This document shows, piece by piece, positions 52,225 to 61,955 of a DNA stretch of 64,000 nt; the first letter of the stretch is position 1; every line of letters begins with the position of its first letter. The position numbers and the translations under genes were made by a program. The stretch spans positions 1 to 64,000 of the forward strand of contig NZ_JARXWE010000008.1 in NCBI RefSeq assembly GCF_029893235.1, read 5' to 3'. A model generated the notes under the pieces. It searched no databases, was not told the origin of the DNA, and saw only the letters and a list, made by a program, of their open reading frames with translations. The stretch comes from Dysgonomonas sp. PH5-45 (lineage in GTDB: Bacteria > Bacteroidota > Bacteroidia > Bacteroidales > Dysgonomonadaceae).

Positions 52225-52749
52225 ATGGGAACAATTAAAAGCACAGAAAATTTTGAAGGTAAACTATTGGACCTACAAAATAACATGATGAACTTTGCAC
52301 TTACTCTAACTGCTAATAGAGATGAGGCAAAAGATTTATTGCAGGAAACAACACTTAGGGCTTTAGACAATAAAGACAAGTATTACGAGAATGTAAACTT
52401 CAAGGGTTGGGTTTTTACCATTATGCATAATATATTTGTTAATAATTATCGCAGGGTGGTACGTACGCAGACTATTGTGGATCAGACTGAAAATCTATAC
52501 CACTTGAACTTACCCCAAGACTCAGGATTTGATACTCCCGAAGGTGCATATACTATCGGTGAGATCACTAAAGCCATAAACAGTTTTACGGACGAATATA
52601 AAGTACCGTTTTCGATGCATGTTTCGGGTTATAAATACGAAGAAATTGCTCAGACACTTCAGTTGCCTATCGGTACAGTGAAGAGTCGTATATTTTTTGC
52701 GAGAAAAAGATTACAGGAAAAACTAAGAGATTATCAATATGAAAGGTAG
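52225..52749 (+). CDS. ECF-type RNA polymerase sigma factor
   Basis: 174 residues. Region 2 (LLDLQNNMMNFALTLTANRDEAKDLLQETTLRAL, KGWVFTIMHNIFVNNYRR) and region 4 (VPFSMHVSGYKYEEIAQTLQLPIGTVKSRIFFARKRLQEKL) are clear. No anti-sigma gene follows; a terminator comes 40 bp after the stop. It is thus a stand-alone ECF factor, of a type common and often highly expressed in Bacteroidales. Confidence 0.92.
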   Translation: MGTIKSTENFEGKLLDLQNNMMNFALTLTANRDEAKDLLQETTLRALDNKDKYYENVNFKGWVFTIMHNIFVNNYRRVVRTQTIVDQTENLYHLNLPQDSGFDTPEGAYTIGEITKAINSFTDEYKVPFSMHVSGYKYEEIAQTLQLPIGTVKSRIFFARKRLQEKLRDYQYER

Positions 52750-52788
52750 TGAATGGTGTTTTTCTCAGGTGAACGGTATAAAAATGTA

Positions 52789-52824
52789 AAAGGAGGAAAT
52801 ACGATAATAAATATTTCCTCCTTT
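52789..52824 (+). terminator. Terminator of the ECF sigma gene
   Basis: AAAGGAGGAAATA and TATTTCCTCCTTT form a perfect 13-bp stem with a 10-nt loop, followed by ATTATTTTATT. Confidence 0.85.
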
Positions 52825-52943
52825 ATTATTTTATTGTCCCGTCCTAACATAGGTTGACACAAAAACTTATTTATGAATAAAGACCCGTAGTGTATTTAGA
52901 GAGTTTATATCAAATGATTTATTATAAACATTTTATAGTATTT

Positions 52944-53039
52944 GTCATTGAGTTGCCTACACTCCTCGAACGTTGTTTCTGAACAGAGTAAAGAATCTCT
53001 GTGTTTTTATTCAAGATCCTTCGTTGCTCTCAAGATGAC
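52944..53039. repeat. Candidate dispersed intergenic repeat
   Basis: The segment starts GTCATTGAG and ends CTCAAGATGAC, with inner AAGAATCTCTG and AGATCCTTCG. Such blocks, with ends like GTCATnnTGAG and inner GAAnGAAGAATCT words, are typical of REP/MITE-like repeats in many genomes. No second copy is visible in this window, so this rests on resemblance only. Confidence 0.45.
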
Positions 53040-53090
53040 AAAATGAATATATCTTATTTTTCAGCACATTACCTAAATAAAAGAACCGAT

Positions 53091-53122
53091 GAATATAAAT
53101 CCATCGGTTCTTCGAATATTTT
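53091..53122 (-). terminator. Terminator of the S9 peptidase gene
   Basis: AAGAACCGATG and CATCGGTTCTT form a perfect 11-bp stem with a 10-nt loop, 41 bp past the stop. On the minus strand it is followed by TTATTTAGG, a weak T-run. Confidence 0.7.
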
Positions 53123-53163
53123 AATATAAATACTGTCAACCTATTGTTAAGGATGCCGCAGCA

Positions 53164-55263
53164 TTATTTCTTTAACTGCTCGTTAAACCAGCGGGCAAAT
53201 TCACGTTGGAATAGAACACCGTTTTGAGGCTGGGCAATCCAGTGGTTTTCGTCAGGATAAATCAGCATGCGAGACGGAATATCTCTTAGCTGGGCAGCAT
53301 TGAAGGCCATCATGCCTTGAGACGCTAAGATGCGGAAATCCAACTCGCCGTGGCTTATCATTATAGGAGTATCCCATTTGTCAACAAAACGATGAGGCGA
53401 ATTGGCATACGTGCGTTGCGCTATGGCATTGCTGCGATCCCAATACGAGCCGCCAAGATCCCAGTTAGCGAACCACATTTCTTCTGTTTCGAGGTATTGG
53501 GCTTCTAAATTAAATATTCCGGCATGTGCCCAGAAAGCTTTGAATCGTTTATTATGATTTCCGGCTAACCAATATACAGAAAACCCACCATAACTTGCTC
53601 CTGTTGCACCCAAGCGTGTTTCGTCAACAAAAGGTTCTTTGGCAACTTCGTCGATAGCCGACAGATAGTCTTTCATGTTCTGACCACCATAGTCTTTACT
53701 TATTTGTTCTAACCATTCCTGTCCGAATCCGGGAAGCCCGCGACGGTTAGGCGCAACAATTATATAGCCATTGGCTGCCATGATTTGCAGATTCCATCTG
53801 TAAGACCAGAACTGACTTACAGAACTTTGAGGTCCTCCTTGACAATAAAGAATGGTAGGATATTTTTTGTTAGGATCGAATTTTGGAGGATAAACAACCC
53901 ATGCAAGCATTTTTTTGCCATCGGTTGTTGGTATCCAACGTTCTTCTACTTTTCCCATCTCAAGTTGAGAAAGTATTTCTTTGTTTTCGAAAGTCAGCTG
54001 CGTATCTTTTCCGGTAGCAATATCGACCGAATATATTTCGTTGGGTTGCGACAGAGAATGACGTGTGGCAATCAGTTTATCGCCGGCAATGCCGAATGCT
54101 TCGTAATCGTGAGCACCTGCGGTAATGGCTTTCACATCTTTTGCCGCATAGTCGACCTTGAAAAGTTGTGTTTTTGCTTCAACACACGAAACAATATACA
54201 TCGTTTTGTTATCGGCAGCCCATGCCGCGAAATCTGTGTTGTAATCAAAGTTTTCGGTCACATAAGTCTTTTCGCCCGAAGCAAGATCCATTACAAACAA
54301 ACGGTTCTTGTCAGACTCGTACCCATCGCGCTCCATGCTTTGCCAAGCAATTTTCTTTCCATCGGGCGAGAAGATAGGGTTGGTATCGTACCCCATCATG
54401 CCTTCTGTTATATTCTTGGTTTCTTTTGTTTCTATATTATATAGGTAGATATCAGAATTGGTAGACAACGAATATTCCTTTCCTGTTTTTTTGCGGCATG
54501 TATATGCAACCGTTTTGCTGTCAGGACTCCAAGCCAACTGCTCTATTCCGCCCATCGGCAACATAGGGCATTCGTAGGGTTCGCCTTCAAGTATATCGAC
54601 AGAGTTTGTCAGCTTATTTCCGTCAAAATCGGCAATGAAGGAGTGAGGGATTTCTTCCACCCACTGATCCCAATGTTTATACATCAGGTTATCAATGATT
54701 TTTCCCGATGCTTTAGGTAGGTCGGGGTATCTGTCGGCAGTTCGTTCTCCAAACTTGATGTTTTTGATGTAAAGTACTTTTTTTCCATCGGGCGAGTAAG
54801 CAAAGCCGTTTATTCCGCCTTCTATGTCACTTATCTGAACCCTATCTGTTCCGTCGGGATTCATTTCCCAAATCTGCGACGAACCGCTTTCGCTACTCAA
54901 GAAAGCTATCCGTGAACCATCTTTAACCCAGCAAGCTTCGTTTTCACTTTTCTTTGTTTCTGTTATCTGTTTGTTGTCCGACCCATCAATGTTCATCACA
55001 AACAGTTCGCGGTTGGTTTTGTTTTGCTCTATGCTCACGTATGTAACACCATAGAGTACCTTTTTCTGGTCGGGCGATACCTGAACGCCACTTACACGCC
55101 CAAAGCTATGCAGAACCTCAGGGGTCATCAGACCATCGGTAACTTTTACGGTTGCTTTCCCTATTAAAGGGGCATCAGCCGTATCATCTTTTGTTTCTTT
55201 ACCCGAACTACAGGCCAACATTCCGGCACTTAGTGCAATTGCCATAATTGATTTGTATTTCAT
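53164..55263 (-). CDS. S9-family prolyl oligopeptidase-like lipoprotein
   Basis: 699 residues. The lipoprotein signal is ALSAGMLAC-SSG. A beta-propeller made of WD40/PD40-like repeats (SPDGKKVLYIKN, SPDSKTVAYTCR, SPDGKKIAWQSM) covers the first 420 residues. The alpha/beta hydrolase domain has the catalytic serine S557 (GASYGGF), D642 (HGELDFR) and H674 (DENHWI). It resembles dipeptidyl- or acylaminoacyl-peptidases of Bacteroidales that finish peptide breakdown in the periplasm. Confidence 0.92.
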   Translation of the reverse strand: MKYKSIMAIALSAGMLACSSGKETKDDTADAPLIGKATVKVTDGLMTPEVLHSFGRVSGVQVSPDQKKVLYGVTYVSIEQNKTNRELFVMNIDGSDNKQITETKKSENEACWVKDGSRIAFLSSESGSSQIWEMNPDGTDRVQISDIEGGINGFAYSPDGKKVLYIKNIKFGERTADRYPDLPKASGKIIDNLMYKHWDQWVEEIPHSFIADFDGNKLTNSVDILEGEPYECPMLPMGGIEQLAWSPDSKTVAYTCRKKTGKEYSLSTNSDIYLYNIETKETKNITEGMMGYDTNPIFSPDGKKIAWQSMERDGYESDKNRLFVMDLASGEKTYVTENFDYNTDFAAWAADNKTMYIVSCVEAKTQLFKVDYAAKDVKAITAGAHDYEAFGIAGDKLIATRHSLSQPNEIYSVDIATGKDTQLTFENKEILSQLEMGKVEERWIPTTDGKKMLAWVVYPPKFDPNKKYPTILYCQGGPQSSVSQFWSYRWNLQIMAANGYIIVAPNRRGLPGFGQEWLEQISKDYGGQNMKDYLSAIDEVAKEPFVDETRLGATGASYGGFSVYWLAGNHNKRFKAFWAHAGIFNLEAQYLETEEMWFANWDLGGSYWDRSNAIAQRTYANSPHRFVDKWDTPIMISHGELDFRILASQGMMAFNAAQLRDIPSRMLIYPDENHWIAQPQNGVLFQREFARWFNEQLKK

Positions 55264-55311
55264 CCTTTTTTTTAGTTATTTTGTTTAAATTTGGATACAA
55301 TAAAAGAACTT

Positions 55312-55319
55312 CAAAGTTA
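55312..55319 (-). promoter_or_regulatory. -7 box of the S9 peptidase gene
   Basis: On the minus strand TAACTTTG fits TAnnTTTG, 49 bp before the start; a TTG lies 24 bp further up. Confidence 0.42.
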
Positions 55320-55390
55320 TTATTTTTCCGTAGAATTGTAAAACAAAAATTTATATAACATATTTTGGGTATAACTAAACGAACAAATTT

Positions 55391-56545
55391 ATGAATAAGT
55401 GTTTGATACTGATATTGTTTACTTTCATTTCAACATTGGTAAACGCGCAGACTGACGAAAAGTATATGAAAGGTGCTGTTCCGGAAGAGGACGGACGGGT
55501 TGTATTTTCTAAAACAGTGGAAACGTCGTTGCCGGCAGCCGATGTTTATCAGAAAATGAATGACTGGGCAAGCCAGAATTATACACAAACCGAGGCAAAT
55601 CCAAAACAGCGGATATTGTTTAACTCACCCGAACAACGGTCGATAGCCTGCCAAGGAGAAAAAGAGTTGGTTTTCAATAAAAGTGTGTTCAATATGGATA
55701 AAACAACGATGAACTATCAGCTCATAATTACCGCAACAGACCGGCAGTGCAAAATAGCGATACGGAATATATCGTACGATTATTTTGACACAAAAACTAA
55801 TCCCATAGTTCTGAAAGCCGAAGAAACGATAACCGATAAGGTTGCATTACGGGGGAATAAAAGTATTTATAAAGCCTATAAAGGATTCCGAACGCATACA
55901 ATAGATTTTGTAAATGACCTATACGCCGAGATATCAGGTTATTTGAATAGTTCGGAAAAAGAAAATAGCACATCTGACATACTTCCTAAAGCAAGCACGG
56001 AGATTAGTGTGGTTCCCGCAGAAGGGGTAGTCTCGACCGAAATGCCGGGATTCAGAAAAATAGATGCGGATAAAATACCCGGTAATTACGTGAAATTACT
56101 GAACGAATGGACATTAATCACTTCCGGAACCAAAGACGAAACTAATGTAATGACAGCCTCGTGGGGTGGGTTAGGAGTGTTCTGGGGCAAACCGGTAGCG
56201 TTTTGTTTTCTGAATCCTACCCGTTATTCAATTAAAACGATGGATGCCGGCGATGTTTACACAATATCGTTCTATACGGAGACATATAAAACAAATATGG
56301 AATATTGTGGACAGGTGAGTGGACGTAATGTAGACAAAATAAAAGGTTCGGGGCTGACGCCTATAAAAACACCATCGGGCGCTTCTGCTTTTGCCGAAGC
56401 ATGGCTAATTTTAGAATGTAAAAAACTGATAGCCCAGCCTATCCAACCGGATGCCGTGGTAGATAAAGAAGCTTCGGGCAAATGGGCAAAAGACGGATAT
56501 CACAAAATGTATGTAGGTGAAATACTGAACGTCTGGGTAAAATAA
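55391..56545 (+). CDS. Secreted DUF4468 and flavin-reductase-like fusion protein
   Basis: 384 residues. After a signal peptide (LILILFTFISTLVNAQ) comes a DUF4468-type domain (about 20-190; GRVVFSKTVETSLPAADVYQKMNDWAS, VNDLYAEISGYL). After a linker, a second domain (about 225-384) resembles FMN-binding split-barrel flavin reductases: WTLITSGTKDETNVMTASWGGLGVFWGKPVAF and RNVDKIKGSGLTPIKT. It is a paralogue of the cytosolic protein at 61956-62462 (shared NTMTASWG/NVMTASWG, SGRDEDKI/SGRNVDKI). An exported version is unusual. Cofactor use is inference. Confidence 0.8.
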   Translation: MNKCLILILFTFISTLVNAQTDEKYMKGAVPEEDGRVVFSKTVETSLPAADVYQKMNDWASQNYTQTEANPKQRILFNSPEQRSIACQGEKELVFNKSVFNMDKTTMNYQLIITATDRQCKIAIRNISYDYFDTKTNPIVLKAEETITDKVALRGNKSIYKAYKGFRTHTIDFVNDLYAEISGYLNSSEKENSTSDILPKASTEISVVPAEGVVSTEMPGFRKIDADKIPGNYVKLLNEWTLITSGTKDETNVMTASWGGLGVFWGKPVAFCFLNPTRYSIKTMDAGDVYTISFYTETYKTNMEYCGQVSGRNVDKIKGSGLTPIKTPSGASAFAEAWLILECKKLIAQPIQPDAVVDKEASGKWAKDGYHKMYVGEILNVWVK

Positions 56546-56588
56546 TTTGATATCGCTTATATAAAAACTGTAATATACGAGGCTATTC

Positions 56589-59500
56589 CTAAACTGTGGG
56601 AGTAGCCTTGTTTATTTCAGTTAAAGTATAACATGCGTTTTCGATATCGGGAATGTTTTTTATTGTTATCGAGCGTTTTCCGTTTTTTTCTTTCAACTCG
56701 CATCGGCGAGGATATTTTTGTATGTATGCAAGCAGTTTATCGAATGCTTTAGATTGATAATATGGCGATTCGGGATTAGCAACAAGAAAGAGGTTCATCT
56801 GCACGTTTTTAAGGACAACTTTTTCCATCCCTAACGATTTGGCCAATTGCCGGAGCTGTACAACACGGATAAGCTCGATGCCTTCTCTTGGAATCTTTCC
56901 GAAACGGTCTTGCAGGCGTAAAACGAAGTCTTGTAGTTTGTGGTCGTCTTCAATATCGTCCAGTTCCCGGTATAGGGTGATGCGCTCCGAATCGTTCGGT
57001 ATATATGTGGCAGGGAAAAGCAGTTCCAAATCGCTTTCTATGGTAACGTCCTGCACAAAGTCCGACCCCTCCAGTTTTTGATTATCGTGAGTTTCCCGAT
57101 ACAGGCCGGCAAACTCTTCGTTTTTCAGTTCATTAACAGCCTCGCCCAAGATTTTCTGGTAGGTTTCGTAGCCCAGATTGGCTATGAAACCGCTCTGCTC
57201 TGCACCCAACATATTGCCTGCCCCACGAATATCCAAGTCTTGCATGGCTATATGGATACCACTGCCCAACTCCGAAAAATTTTCTATTGCCTGCAACTTA
57301 CGGCGTGCTTCGAGTGTAAGGGTGTGCAACGGAGGAGCAAGTAAATAACAGAAAGCTTTTTTGTTGCTTCGCCCCACGCGTCCCCGCAATTGATGGAGGT
57401 CGCTCAGTCCGAAGTTCTGGGCATTGTTTATTATTATTGTATTGGCATTAGGAATATCTATCCCCGATTCAATTATAGATGTAGCAATCAATACATCGTA
57501 TTCGTAATTTACAAAGTCGGTGATAATTGTTTCCAGTTTTTGAGGTTCTATCTGCCCATGGCCAACAGCTATGCGCGCATCGGGAACCTCACGGCGAACT
57601 ATGTTTTCCAGTTCGTGAATATTACTGATACGGTTATTAATGATGAACACCTGCCCGTTACGGCTCATTTCGAAGTTAATGGCCTCGCCGATGATATTTA
57701 CGTCGAATGTATGTAGCTCGGTCTGGATAGGATACCTGTTGGGCGGAGGGGTTGTTATAGACGAAAGATCGCGTGCCCCCATCAACGAAAACTGCAAGGT
57801 GCGGGGGATAGGAGTTGCCGTCATGGTAAGGGTATCGACATTGGTTTTCAGTTGTTTTAGTCGTTCCTTTACGGCAACGCCAAATTTCTGCTCCTCGTCA
57901 ACAATAAGCAGCCCTAAATCGGCAAACTGTATGTCTTTGCTCACAATGCGGTGTGTACCAATCAGAATATCTATCTTCTTATCCTTAATATCGTGCAATA
58001 TGGATTTAATATCGCTTGTTTTTCGTGCCCTGCTGATGTAGTCTATACGGCACGGAAAGTTTTTGAGACGTTCTTTAAACGTATGGTAATGTTGTGCCGC
58101 AAGCACAGTAGTAGGCACAAGCACAGCAACCTGCTTATTGTCGGTAACGGCCTTAAAAGCCGCACGTATGGCAACTTCTGTTTTCCCAAAACCCACATCA
58201 CCGCAGATAAGCCTATCCATGGGTTTGGAGTTTTCCATGTCGGTTTTTATATCGTTGGTGGCTTTTATCTGGTCGGGGGTATCTTCGTAGATAAACGAAG
58301 CTTCGAGTTCGTTTTGCAGAAAGGAGTCGGGCGAAAAGCTAAACCCTTTTTCTTCTCTCCGTTTGGAGTAAAGAAGAATCAAATCGCGGGCAATATCCTT
58401 TACTCTCGATTTCGTTTTTTCCTTCATCTTATTCCAAGCCCCTGTTCCCAGTTTGTTTATACGGGGAGGCTCGCCTTCTTTGCCTCTGTATTTTGATATT
58501 TTATGTAGCGAATGGATAGAAACAAAGATGGTGTCGTTGTTCAAATAAGTCAGTTTGATGAGTTCCTGCATTTTACCGTTCACATCCGAACGAACCAAGC
58601 CGCCAAAACGGCCTATCCCGTGGTCTATATGCACAACAAAATCTCCAACCTGGAGTTGCTTTATTTCTTTTAGCGATAAGGCTATTTTTCCGGAACGGGC
58701 TTTCTCCGATTTCAGGTTATATTTATGAAAACGGTCAAATATCTGATGGTCGGTAAAACAGGCTATTTTAAGCGTATTTTCGATAAATCCTTCGTGTACG
58801 GTTTTGCTGATAGGTACAAAGTGTATATCGTCTCCCCGGTCGTCGAAAATAGATTTTATCCTGTCGTTTTGCTTCTGGCTATCGCTCAGTATATATATCG
58901 TATAACCTTTGCCATTTAACTTATGGAAGGCTTCCGCGACAAAGTCGAAATTTTTATGAAAAAGCGGTTGCAATTCGGTTTTAAATTCTAAAACGGTATC
59001 CGGTGTTCCACTGGCCTTATTACCCATTTGTACCCATTTGAAATCTAACATCCGGCTTCTGAGGGTTGCGTCGGATATCAGTTTTGCCTGTGTATCCTCT
59101 TCATATTCGGCGTTTTCTAATATAGCCTTATCGTTGTAAATGGCCGCTACCCGGCCTTCAATCCACGAATAATCTTTAAGCCCTATTATAGACGATTGAG
59201 GCAAGCAAGAAAGGATAGATTCCTCGTGTAGCCCCAATTTCCGCATTTCGGGTATAATCTGGATGGAGTTCAGCTTGTCTTTCGATAATTGGCTCTCAAC
59301 TTCAAAAGTGCGGATGGTTTCTACTTCATCTCCAAAAAAATCTATACGGAAAGGATATTCGTTCGAAAACGAAAACACATCAATAATGCTTCCACGAATG
59401 GCGTATTGCCCTGGCTCGTACACATAGTCGGTATATTCGAAACCGTAAGAGTCTAAGACATCGGAAATGAACTGTGTATCCACTTTTTCGTTCACAGCAA

Positions 59501-59930
59501 TTTTGAGTGTATTGTCTTTCAGAACTTCTTTCGATACCACCTTCTCGGCTATGGCCTCCGGGTAAGAAACTATAATCAGTTCGGGGCTGTCTGTTTGTAG
59601 TTTGCTAAGTGTTTCTGTGCGAAGTATTTCGTTGGCAGAGTCAATTTGCCCGTATTTTATAGCCCGTTTGTAGGCCGAGGGGAAGAACGAAACACAATCT
59701 CCACCTAATATTTGCACAAGATCGTGATAAAAATATCCGGCGCTTTCTTCATTCTCCAGAATGTAAAGAAAACAGCCTTTCATTTTTTTGAGCAAAGCTA
59801 TGGCATACATTGCATTTGCCGAACCCAACAAGCCTTTTACCTGTATATTCCTGTGTTTTTTTATAGAATCTATACTGGCCGCTATGTTAGGATGCGACTC
59901 AAATTTTATTTGAAGTTCCTTAATATCCAT
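56589..59930 (-). CDS. mfd: Transcription-repair coupling factor
   Basis: 1113-residue DNA translocase that removes stalled RNA polymerase and recruits the UvrABC repair enzymes. The UvrB-like N-terminal domain, RNA-polymerase interaction domain (GDFVVHIDHGIGRFGGL) and helicase domains are all present: Walker A GDVGFGKTEVA, DEEQ (LIVDEEQKFGV), TATPIPRTLQ and QLRGRVGRS. The C-terminal TRCF domain closes it. Length is normal. A -7 box precedes it by about 26 bp. Confidence 0.96.
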   Translation of the reverse strand: MDIKELQIKFESHPNIAASIDSIKKHRNIQVKGLLGSANAMYAIALLKKMKGCFLYILENEESAGYFYHDLVQILGGDCVSFFPSAYKRAIKYGQIDSANEILRTETLSKLQTDSPELIIVSYPEAIAEKVVSKEVLKDNTLKIAVNEKVDTQFISDVLDSYGFEYTDYVYEPGQYAIRGSIIDVFSFSNEYPFRIDFFGDEVETIRTFEVESQLSKDKLNSIQIIPEMRKLGLHEESILSCLPQSSIIGLKDYSWIEGRVAAIYNDKAILENAEYEEDTQAKLISDATLRSRMLDFKWVQMGNKASGTPDTVLEFKTELQPLFHKNFDFVAEAFHKLNGKGYTIYILSDSQKQNDRIKSIFDDRGDDIHFVPISKTVHEGFIENTLKIACFTDHQIFDRFHKYNLKSEKARSGKIALSLKEIKQLQVGDFVVHIDHGIGRFGGLVRSDVNGKMQELIKLTYLNNDTIFVSIHSLHKISKYRGKEGEPPRINKLGTGAWNKMKEKTKSRVKDIARDLILLYSKRREEKGFSFSPDSFLQNELEASFIYEDTPDQIKATNDIKTDMENSKPMDRLICGDVGFGKTEVAIRAAFKAVTDNKQVAVLVPTTVLAAQHYHTFKERLKNFPCRIDYISRARKTSDIKSILHDIKDKKIDILIGTHRIVSKDIQFADLGLLIVDEEQKFGVAVKERLKQLKTNVDTLTMTATPIPRTLQFSLMGARDLSSITTPPPNRYPIQTELHTFDVNIIGEAINFEMSRNGQVFIINNRISNIHELENIVRREVPDARIAVGHGQIEPQKLETIITDFVNYEYDVLIATSIIESGIDIPNANTIIINNAQNFGLSDLHQLRGRVGRSNKKAFCYLLAPPLHTLTLEARRKLQAIENFSELGSGIHIAMQDLDIRGAGNMLGAEQSGFIANLGYETYQKILGEAVNELKNEEFAGLYRETHDNQKLEGSDFVQDVTIESDLELLFPATYIPNDSERITLYRELDDIEDDHKLQDFVLRLQDRFGKIPREGIELIRVVQLRQLAKSLGMEKVVLKNVQMNLFLVANPESPYYQSKAFDKLLAYIQKYPRRCELKEKNGKRSITIKNIPDIENACYTLTEINKATPTV

Positions 59931-59955
59931 TCTGCCTTGCTTTTTTTGAGGAATA

Positions 59956-59963
59956 CAAAAGTA
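59956..59963 (-). promoter_or_regulatory. -7 box of mfd
   Basis: On the minus strand TACTTTTG fits TAnnTTTG; it lies 26 bp before the mfd start and just past the speA terminator. Confidence 0.45.
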
Positions 59964-59973
59964 GTAAAATAAA

Positions 59974-60000
59974 GGAGATTGTTTTCCGTAAACAATCTCC
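59974..60000 (-). terminator. Terminator of speA
   Basis: GGAGATTGTTT and AAACAATCTCC form a perfect 11-bp stem with a 5-nt loop. On the minus strand TTTATTTTAC follows. It lies 25 bp past the speA stop. Confidence 0.82.
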
Positions 60001-60024
60001 TTATGTATTTAATCAATAATAGCT

Positions 60025-61917
60025 CTATTCAAGATAGGTGTACCCATAAAGCCCTGAACGGTAGTTCGATAAAAATTCTTTACCTTCTTCTACTGTAATA
60101 GAGCCTTGTTTCACACAGCTTGTAACCCATGTCTCTACCGTGCGCACAAGTTTCTTGGCGTTATACTGGGCATAATCGAGAACTTCGGCAACGGTTTCCC
60201 CATCAATCATCTGGTCTATCTTGTATCCATCTTCATTGACCGATACGTGAACCGCATTTGTGTCGCCAAACAAGTTGTGGAGATCTCCTAATATTTCCTG
60301 ATAAGCACCAACAAGAAAAACACCAAGATAATATGGCTCATTTTTCTTGAGAGAATGAACCGGTAGATAACTGGTCTGATGGTTGGATGGTATAAAATTA
60401 TCAATCTTACCATCCGAATCGCAGGTTATGTCCTGCAAGGTAGCTGTCCGGTCTGGTCTTTCACCCAACCGGTGCAGAGGAATAATCGGGAATATTTGGT
60501 CTATAGCCCAAGAGTCGGGTAGTGACTGGAACAGTGAGAAATTACAGAAATACTTATCCGGCAAAAGCTTACTCAATTGTTTCAATTCTTCGGGCGAATG
60601 TTTCATCCGTCCTGCCATCTGATAAACTTCGCGGGCAATAGAAAAGTATAAACGTTCTACCTGCGCCCGTGTTTTCAGATCGAGCAACCCCAGACTAAAC
60701 AAATCGAGAGCCTCCTCACGTATTTGTTGCGAGTCGTGCCAAGCTTCGAGCATACTTCGCTGGGTGAGGTCGTCCCAGATTTGATATAGTTCTTTCACCA
60801 GTTCGTGGTCGTCGTCCGAAATATCCAGATTTTCGTTCCATTCGGGCAAAGTGGCTGTTTCGAGTACCTCAAAAACCAAAATAGAATGATGCGCCGTTAA
60901 CGAACGCCCCGACTCGGTAATTATATTAGGGTGGGGCAGGTTGTTCTTATTGGCGGCATCCACCATGGTGGCAATAGAGTCGTTTACATACTCCTGAATA
61001 CTATAATTGACGCTGCTTTCGCTCATCGACGAGCGTGTGCCGTCGTAGTCGATACCTAAACCTCCGCCAATGTCAACAAACTCAACATTAAAGCCCATGG
61101 CATGCAACTGCACATAAAATTGAGAGGCTTCGCGCAAAGCTGTTTTGATGCGGCGTATTTTCGTTACCTGACTGCCTATATGGAAGTGAATGAGGCGCAA
61201 AGAGCTTTGCATATTGTTTTTTTCGAGGAAAGCCAATGCCTCGAGCAACTCGCTCGAGTTAAGCCCGAATTTGCTGCCATCACCTCCCGATTCTTCCCAT
61301 TTTCCGCTGCCACTGCTGGCTAATTTGATGCGGATACCTATATTGGGTACAATCTTCAGTTGTTTTGCTATTTTTGTAATGAGGGGTAGTTCATTCAGTT
61401 TTTCAACTACAATGAATATGCGTTTCCCCATTTTTTGAGCCAACAAAGCCAGTTCTATATAACTTTCGTCTTTGTATCCGTTGCAGATAATGAGTGAATT
61501 GGGATCTGTGTTGATGGCTATAACAGCATGAAGCTCGGGTTTTGAACCGGCTTCGAGCCCGATATTGAATTTCTTGCCATGGCTCACCAATTCTTCAACC
61601 ACAGGCCGCATCTGGTTCACTTTTATGGGGTAAATAAGGTGATTCTGGGCTTGGTATCCATATTCTTTTGCAGCAATCTTGAAGCAGGTCGATATTTTTT
61701 CAATCCTGTTGTCCAGAATATCGGGAAAACGAATCAGCACCGGAACGGATACGTCCCTTAGCTGAAGTTCGTCTATCAGTTCCTTCATATCTACAGCAGC
61801 TCCGCCTTTTTTAGGGGTTACCGTAATGTTCCCTTTTTCGTTTATCGAAAAATAATTCACACCCCATCCCGAGATGTTATACAATTCTTCTGAATCTTCA
61901 ATGCGCCATTTTCTCAT
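60025..61917 (-). CDS. speA: Biosynthetic arginine decarboxylase
   Basis: 630-residue PLP enzyme that turns arginine into agmatine, the first step to polyamines. The PLP lysine is K99 in LIYPIKVNQMRPV. The glycine-rich phosphate site VDIGGGLGIDYDGT and the HFHIGSQ segment are present, as is the C-terminal SLPDSWAIDQIFPIIPLHRL with the catalytic-site motif. Length fits SpeA (about 630-660). A flavin reductase gene lies 38 bp upstream on the same strand. Confidence 0.95.
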   Translation of the reverse strand: MRKWRIEDSEELYNISGWGVNYFSINEKGNITVTPKKGGAAVDMKELIDELQLRDVSVPVLIRFPDILDNRIEKISTCFKIAAKEYGYQAQNHLIYPIKVNQMRPVVEELVSHGKKFNIGLEAGSKPELHAVIAINTDPNSLIICNGYKDESYIELALLAQKMGKRIFIVVEKLNELPLITKIAKQLKIVPNIGIRIKLASSGSGKWEESGGDGSKFGLNSSELLEALAFLEKNNMQSSLRLIHFHIGSQVTKIRRIKTALREASQFYVQLHAMGFNVEFVDIGGGLGIDYDGTRSSMSESSVNYSIQEYVNDSIATMVDAANKNNLPHPNIITESGRSLTAHHSILVFEVLETATLPEWNENLDISDDDHELVKELYQIWDDLTQRSMLEAWHDSQQIREEALDLFSLGLLDLKTRAQVERLYFSIAREVYQMAGRMKHSPEELKQLSKLLPDKYFCNFSLFQSLPDSWAIDQIFPIIPLHRLGERPDRTATLQDITCDSDGKIDNFIPSNHQTSYLPVHSLKKNEPYYLGVFLVGAYQEILGDLHNLFGDTNAVHVSVNEDGYKIDQMIDGETVAEVLDYAQYNAKKLVRTVETWVTSCVKQGSITVEEGKEFLSNYRSGLYGYTYLE

Positions 61918-61955
61918 TATTGCAAATACGCCTAAAAATTATATGATTTTTATAC

